DNA of 33,949 bases from Candidatus Krumholzibacteriota bacterium (GTDB lineage Bacteria; Krumholzibacteriota; Krumholzibacteriia; JAJRXK01): NCBI GenBank assembly GCA_024276305.1, contig JAJRXK010000063.1, positions 1 to 33,949 on the forward strand, in the 5' to 3' direction. The position numbers and the translations under genes are program-made. The notes beneath the pieces are model-generated. The model was not told the origin of the DNA, did not search any database, and saw nothing but the letters and a program-made list of their open reading frames with translations. Position 1 is the first letter of the stretch; every line of letters starts with the position of its first letter. This document shows, piece after piece, positions 30,816-33,949 of this stretch.

Positions 30816-30843
30816 AAGATAGCAGACTTCGATCCCCTGCCCA
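30816..30843 (-). promoter_or_regulatory. Candidate promoter of the MFS gene
   Basis: On the minus strand TGGGCA (30843-30838) and TATCTT (30821-30816) lie 16 bases apart, each matching four of six consensus bases. Transcription would start near 30808, about 30 bases before the chosen GTG at 30777. This is weak evidence from consensus alone. Confidence 0.3.
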
Positions 30844-30912
30844 GGACGGGAGCCGGCGCGGGTATTGCCGACAATCATCTCTGATGTGTTCTCGACTCCA
30901 GCGGGGGAGAGT

Positions 30913-33018
30913 ATGATCGAAGGCGGCGCCGGTTTCCTGGAATCGGCGGAATCCATTCCGTCATCGAATTTCGAGGTCATGGTCGACTCGATCTTGGCAA
31001 TCTGCAGTCTGCTGACCCCGCTGCCTCTCGTCACTTGGGGGTTGGCCCGGGGAGCCGCGGCTCCACTGGGATTCGCCAGGGGTATCGTCTTCTACCTGGC
31101 CATCGATGCGGGATTGGGGACCTTCCTGGGAGCGGTTGGGGGGGCTACGAGGATCGGTTTTCTGGTGGGAAAGAGCTTGGTCCTGGTGGTGGGATCTCTT
31201 CTGATCGTTTGGCACCGCTCCGAAAGTGGAGAGCGGGGCCCCCGCACGTCCCCCGGAAAGTGGGTCTCGGCCGCCTTCGCCCTCTGTGGGGTGCCATTCG
31301 CAGTGGCGGCGTGGTTGGCCCTCTCGACTCCGGTCACCAACTTCGACGCGCTGGCTTACCATCTCCCGACGCTTGCTCACTGGGTCCAGTCGGGGTCCCT
31401 CTCCGCGGTCCCCTATCTGGGGATGCAGCGCTGCTATCCCATGGGGATGCTTTCGATCTCTCTTCCGGTCGCTGGTCTGGGCCACAGCGATGTCTATGCC
31501 GTCTTCCTCAGTCTTCTGGCGGCTCCTCTCTTAGGAGCATCCGTCTTCTTGATCGCCCGGGGGTCGGGGGCGGATCGGGGGATCGCTTTGACGTCGGTAG
31601 CGTGTCTCTTGAGCCTGCCGGTGTTGGTGATGGGCTACGAAAGTGGCCGGCCGGATTTGCTCCTCGCTGCTCTCTTCGTCTACTGCGTTGCCGAGTGGGA
31701 GGCTTATGGTCGGGACCGAGATCGTGGCTCGTTGCTCGCGTTGGGTTTGGGCATTGTCCTGTTGCCGACGCTGAAGTCCAGTGGGTTGGGGTATGCAGCC
31801 CTGATCTCGATTTGGATCGGCTTGTCGCTCCGCGGTCGCCGCAGCGTCCTGGATCGAATGGTTTCGGAGCTGCGCCGTCCCGCAGGGATGGTGGCGGTGC
31901 TCCTGGGTCTTGGATTGGCGCTTTTCTGGTACTTGCGTGCTCAGATTCTCTGCGGCAGTCCCTTCGGAGGCGTTGGGGGCTCCGAGCTGGGGGCGGGCCC
32001 CATAGAAATGGGAAGCCAGTGGACTGCGATGCTGCTCTTTCGAACGACTTTGGTCGGGACGTTGGACCTTGCCAACGCGGTGGACCGTGAGCTCGTGGGG
32101 CAGATCGGGAGCCGGGCCCTCGGTTGGCCCTTTCTGGCGTTCTTGGTCTTCGGGATCGTGAACGGTGCTCTCTCTCGGTCGAAGAGTCACGGGCACCGCG
32201 GCCGGTCTCATCTCCTCTGGCTGAGCGCCATCACTTTGGGTCTCTATCTGATCACTCCATTTTCTGGTGACAATGGAACCCACGGCTATCGGATCAGTCT
32301 CTGGACCGCCTCGGCTGTGCGCTACGCTCTTCCTTTTCTGGCGGTGTTCACGGCCTTCGTTGCATCCAGGATCCGTCCCGGGAATGGGGCCCGAGGGTGC
32401 GCGTTGCTTCTCGCCACGCTCTCGGTTGGGTGGGGCTTGCACCAGGCTCTGGCACTCTTCTGGTTCGACGTCGGGGGCGTTCTGATTCTCAGCGTCGTTG
32501 CCACCTGGGCGATGAGCCGCGTGCCATTCTCTCGGCGATGGTTCCAAACCGCGCTCCCGATCGGAATCGCATTGGGGGGAGGATTGGTCCTGCTCGCACT
32601 GCCTCTCCGTGAGAGTCGTTGGCCACGGGCCTACGGCCCATTCTTCGACAGAGTTCAGAACCAGGTACCTCCCGGCGAGATCATCGCATTTCAGGGAGTG
32701 GATCGTCCCTATCCGATGTATGGAACTCGCATGTCGCGACAGATCGAAGGCCGCCCGAATCCAGGTGCAGACCGGGCTCTGTGGCGACGCGATGCTCAGG
32801 TCTGGGAGCAGAGCAGCCGGAGATGGCTACGGGATCTCGAGGTCCGCGAAGTGCGCTACATGGTGACACGCACTCGGGATCCGCGTCCTGATTTCGACGG
32901 ACGAGCTGCGGACTGGGCTCGATTGCTGCAGAAAGAACCGGGGTGGATACCCGTGATCGAGAGTGGTGATGCCGCGCATTTCGTGCTCTTCGAGCGGCAG
33001 CGCGAGGAAGGACCATGA
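30913..33018 (+). CDS. Multi-pass membrane glycosyltransferase, GT39/ArnT-like
   Basis: With the ATG at 30913 (GGGGGAGA just upstream) the protein has 701 residues. It shows about 12 hydrophobic helices, then a soluble C-terminal domain of about 120 residues. The signature is the loop after the third or so helix, VTNFDALAYHLPTLAHWVQSG, in which aspartate (145) and YH precede the long periplasmic loop; this acidic motif is the catalytic region of GT-C transferases that use polyprenyl-phosphate sugars. It probably attaches a sugar to a lipid, polymer or protein at the outer face of the membrane. The acceptor is not visible. A TTG at 30865 would extend the product by 16 residues. It is transcribed away from the MFS gene. 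Confidence 0.75.
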   Translation: MIEGGAGFLESAESIPSSNFEVMVDSILAICSLLTPLPLVTWGLARGAAAPLGFARGIVFYLAIDAGLGTFLGAVGGATRIGFLVGKSLVLVVGSLLIVWHRSESGERGPRTSPGKWVSAAFALCGVPFAVAAWLALSTPVTNFDALAYHLPTLAHWVQSGSLSAVPYLGMQRCYPMGMLSISLPVAGLGHSDVYAVFLSLLAAPLLGASVFLIARGSGADRGIALTSVACLLSLPVLVMGYESGRPDLLLAALFVYCVAEWEAYGRDRDRGSLLALGLGIVLLPTLKSSGLGYAALISIWIGLSLRGRRSVLDRMVSELRRPAGMVAVLLGLGLALFWYLRAQILCGSPFGGVGGSELGAGPIEMGSQWTAMLLFRTTLVGTLDLANAVDRELVGQIGSRALGWPFLAFLVFGIVNGALSRSKSHGHRGRSHLLWLSAITLGLYLITPFSGDNGTHGYRISLWTASAVRYALPFLAVFTAFVASRIRPGNGARGCALLLATLSVGWGLHQALALFWFDVGGVLILSVVATWAMSRVPFSRRWFQTALPIGIALGGGLVLLALPLRESRWPRAYGPFFDRVQNQVPPGEIIAFQGVDRPYPMYGTRMSRQIEGRPNPGADRALWRRDAQVWEQSSRRWLRDLEVREVRYMVTRTRDPRPDFDGRAADWARLLQKEPGWIPVIESGDAAHFVLFERQREEGP

Positions 33019-33068
33019 TTCGTCATCTGCCATGCAGGCAAGGGACGGAATCTGTAGCGGTGACTGTT

Positions 33069-33097
33069 TTGAATCCGGGGGCCAGATGGTTTAGAAT
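33069..33097 (+). promoter_or_regulatory. Predicted promoter of the S1/P1-like gene
   Basis: TTGAAT (33069-33074) and TAGAAT (33092-33097) are separated by exactly 17 bases; the -10 matches five of six and the -35 four of six consensus positions. The start would fall near 33104, about 36 bases before the ATG. This is the best sigma-70-like promoter in the window. Confidence 0.6.
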
Positions 33098-33139
33098 CAT
33101 GGGCCAAGCTCTTTCCTCTGACCGGTTCTGAGGCTTCCC

Positions 33140-33823
33140 ATGATCCGTCGATTCTTGCGCCTGTCGCTCAGCATTCTCGTTGTGGTCTCGGTCACGATTC
33201 CGGCGTTGGCCCACGCCTACGGTTCGAGTGTGCATCGACTCGTCAATCGAAGTGCTCTCCTGCACCTTCCTCCCAGTTTTGGAGGGTTTGCGCAGTGGGC
33301 GACGGATCTGGAAGATCTGTCCACCGCCGCCGATGAGCGCAAGTGTTGCGTGAGCGGCGAATCGATCAAGCACTACATCGATATCGATGACTATCCGGAG
33401 TTCTTTGCGGGGACTCTACCGCAGACCTATTCCGCGATGGTCTCTCAGTACGGTCAGTCTCGGGTCGACGGCAATGGTACCGTTCCCTGGGCCATCGAAG
33501 CGAGCTACCAGAGCCTCCTCGCCGCTTTCCAGAACCAGGACTGGACTGCTGCCGTCGCGGCTGCCGCCGACATCGGTCACTATGTCGCGGACACTCACAA
33601 TCCGATGCACCTGACGGTGAACTACAATGGCCAGCTCACGGGTCAGAACGGAATCCATTCCCGCTTCGAGAGTCAGATGACGGGACGGCATCTTGCGGAA
33701 CTCGAGCCGGCGCCGGGAATGGCCGCGCTCATCATGGATCCCTTGGCCGCAGTCTACATGTCCAGCGACACCCAGATTCTCGCACCCGTCTTCCATGGAT
33801 CTGACGATTTGACAGGGATTTAG
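33140..33823 (+). CDS. Secreted S1/P1-nuclease or zinc-dependent phospholipase C-like protein
   Basis: The 227-residue product starts with a signal peptide (MIRRFLRLSLSILVVVSV, cleavage after ALAHA). The trinuclear zinc ligands of the S1/P1-phospholipase C fold appear in order: H32 (VHRLVN), D56, H78 (KHYIDID), H147 and D151 (IGHYVADTHNPMH), H157, H173 and E177 (GIHSRFES). The tryptophan that usually leads the mature chain is tyrosine here. The enzyme should cleave nucleic acids or phospholipids in the periplasm or outside. All ligands are present, but only about 50 residues follow E177, less than usual, and the frame stops with TAG at 33821 and TGA at 33827. GAGG lies six bases before the ATG. 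A shortened but possibly still active enzyme. Confidence 0.8.
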   Translation: MIRRFLRLSLSILVVVSVTIPALAHAYGSSVHRLVNRSALLHLPPSFGGFAQWATDLEDLSTAADERKCCVSGESIKHYIDIDDYPEFFAGTLPQTYSAMVSQYGQSRVDGNGTVPWAIEASYQSLLAAFQNQDWTAAVAAAADIGHYVADTHNPMHLTVNYNGQLTGQNGIHSRFESQMTGRHLAELEPAPGMAALIMDPLAAVYMSSDTQILAPVFHGSDDLTGI

Positions 33824-33949
33824 CCCTGATGTGACAATAATCTAGGCCGCATCGAGTCGTTGGAGGATGTTTTCGAAGAGGTGTTTCGTGCTTTGGTTTC
33901 CGGAGAGTCGGAGGGTGCATCTTCCGGCAGGTCTCAGGAGTTGACCGGC
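33824..33949 (+). other. Tail after the S1/P1-like gene, open in the same frame
   Basis: After the two stops the same frame stays open from 33830 to the window end and would encode a charged sequence (RIESLEDVFEEVFRALVSGE, then a serine-rich stretch). A possible but unsupported start is TTG at 33860; no ribosome-binding site precedes it. It may be the start of another gene or a remnant of a mobile element. The bases TGTGACAATAATCTAGG (33829-33845) are unusually AT-rich for the window. Confidence 0.25.

Noticed and set aside
1-33949. CRISPR array, tRNA, rRNA, intact IS element
   Set aside because: No spaced identical repeats, tRNA-like cloverleaf, rRNA stretch or transposase with terminal repeats was recognised on reading the window.

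Overview
The window is about 34 kb of GC-rich bacterial DNA, densely packed with genes that often overlap by a few bases. No rRNA, tRNA, CRISPR array or intact mobile element is visible. The host is probably an uncultured anaerobe or facultative anaerobe of the FCB/Eisenbacteria/Krumholzibacteriota sphere. That placement rests mainly on one secreted protein with a typical C-terminal FlgD-like sorting domain (motif YPNPFNPTT), so it is tentative. Metabolically the window is anaerobic: oxygen-sensitive, ATP-driven radical-type CoA reductases dominate it.

Left part (1-12269). Two fold-type-II PLP enzymes on the + strand (the first cut by the window edge) meet, tail to tail, a compact seven-gene minus-strand operon. 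In transcription order this operon encodes an HgdB/BcrB-like iron-sulfur protein, its BadF/HgdC-type ATPase, an ADP-forming acyl-CoA synthetase, a sodium:solute symporter, a shortened YgfK, the knotted carbamoyltransferase YgeW and the M20 hydrolase YgeY. YgfK/YgeW/YgeY plus a PLP enzyme are recognised members of the anaerobic purine-degradation ('selenium-metabolism linked') locus of E. coli and clostridia. Here they are joined to an ATP-dependent reductase pair, and YgfK lacks its NAD(P)H/FAD module. This is the best candidate in the window for an undescribed system.

Middle (12270-22191). A divergent 232-bp intergenic region separates that operon from a + strand benzoyl-CoA degradation cluster: a 3-hydroxyacyl-CoA dehydrogenase/enoyl-CoA hydratase fusion, a thiolase, the ring-opening hydrolase Oah, the complete class I benzoyl-CoA reductase bcrCBAD (Thauera-type subunit order) and a GNAT acetyltransferase. 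The reductase dearomatises benzoyl-CoA, Oah opens the ring, and the fusion enzyme plus thiolase can shorten the resulting 3-hydroxypimelyl-CoA. The usual dienoyl-CoA hydratase (dch), zinc-dependent 6-hydroxy dehydrogenase (had), ferredoxin and AMP-forming benzoate-CoA ligase are not in the window. A 20-bp palindrome lies just downstream of a plausible promoter in front of bcrC.

Right part (22192-33949). Housekeeping and accessory genes follow: an NfeD/slipin membrane pair, a TetR-SDR operon with an operator palindrome in its own promoter, a secreted BNR/Ycf48-like propeller protein, a fatty acid desaturase, a glycine-rich RRM RNA-binding protein with a hairpin-rich leader, a Bcr/CflA-type MFS exporter, a GT39/ArnT-like membrane glycosyltransferase, and a secreted S1/P1-type zinc nuclease/phospholipase that looks shortened at its C terminus. 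Start codons were chosen from ribosome-binding sites and family start points. Functions are from motif recognition by eye, without database searches.
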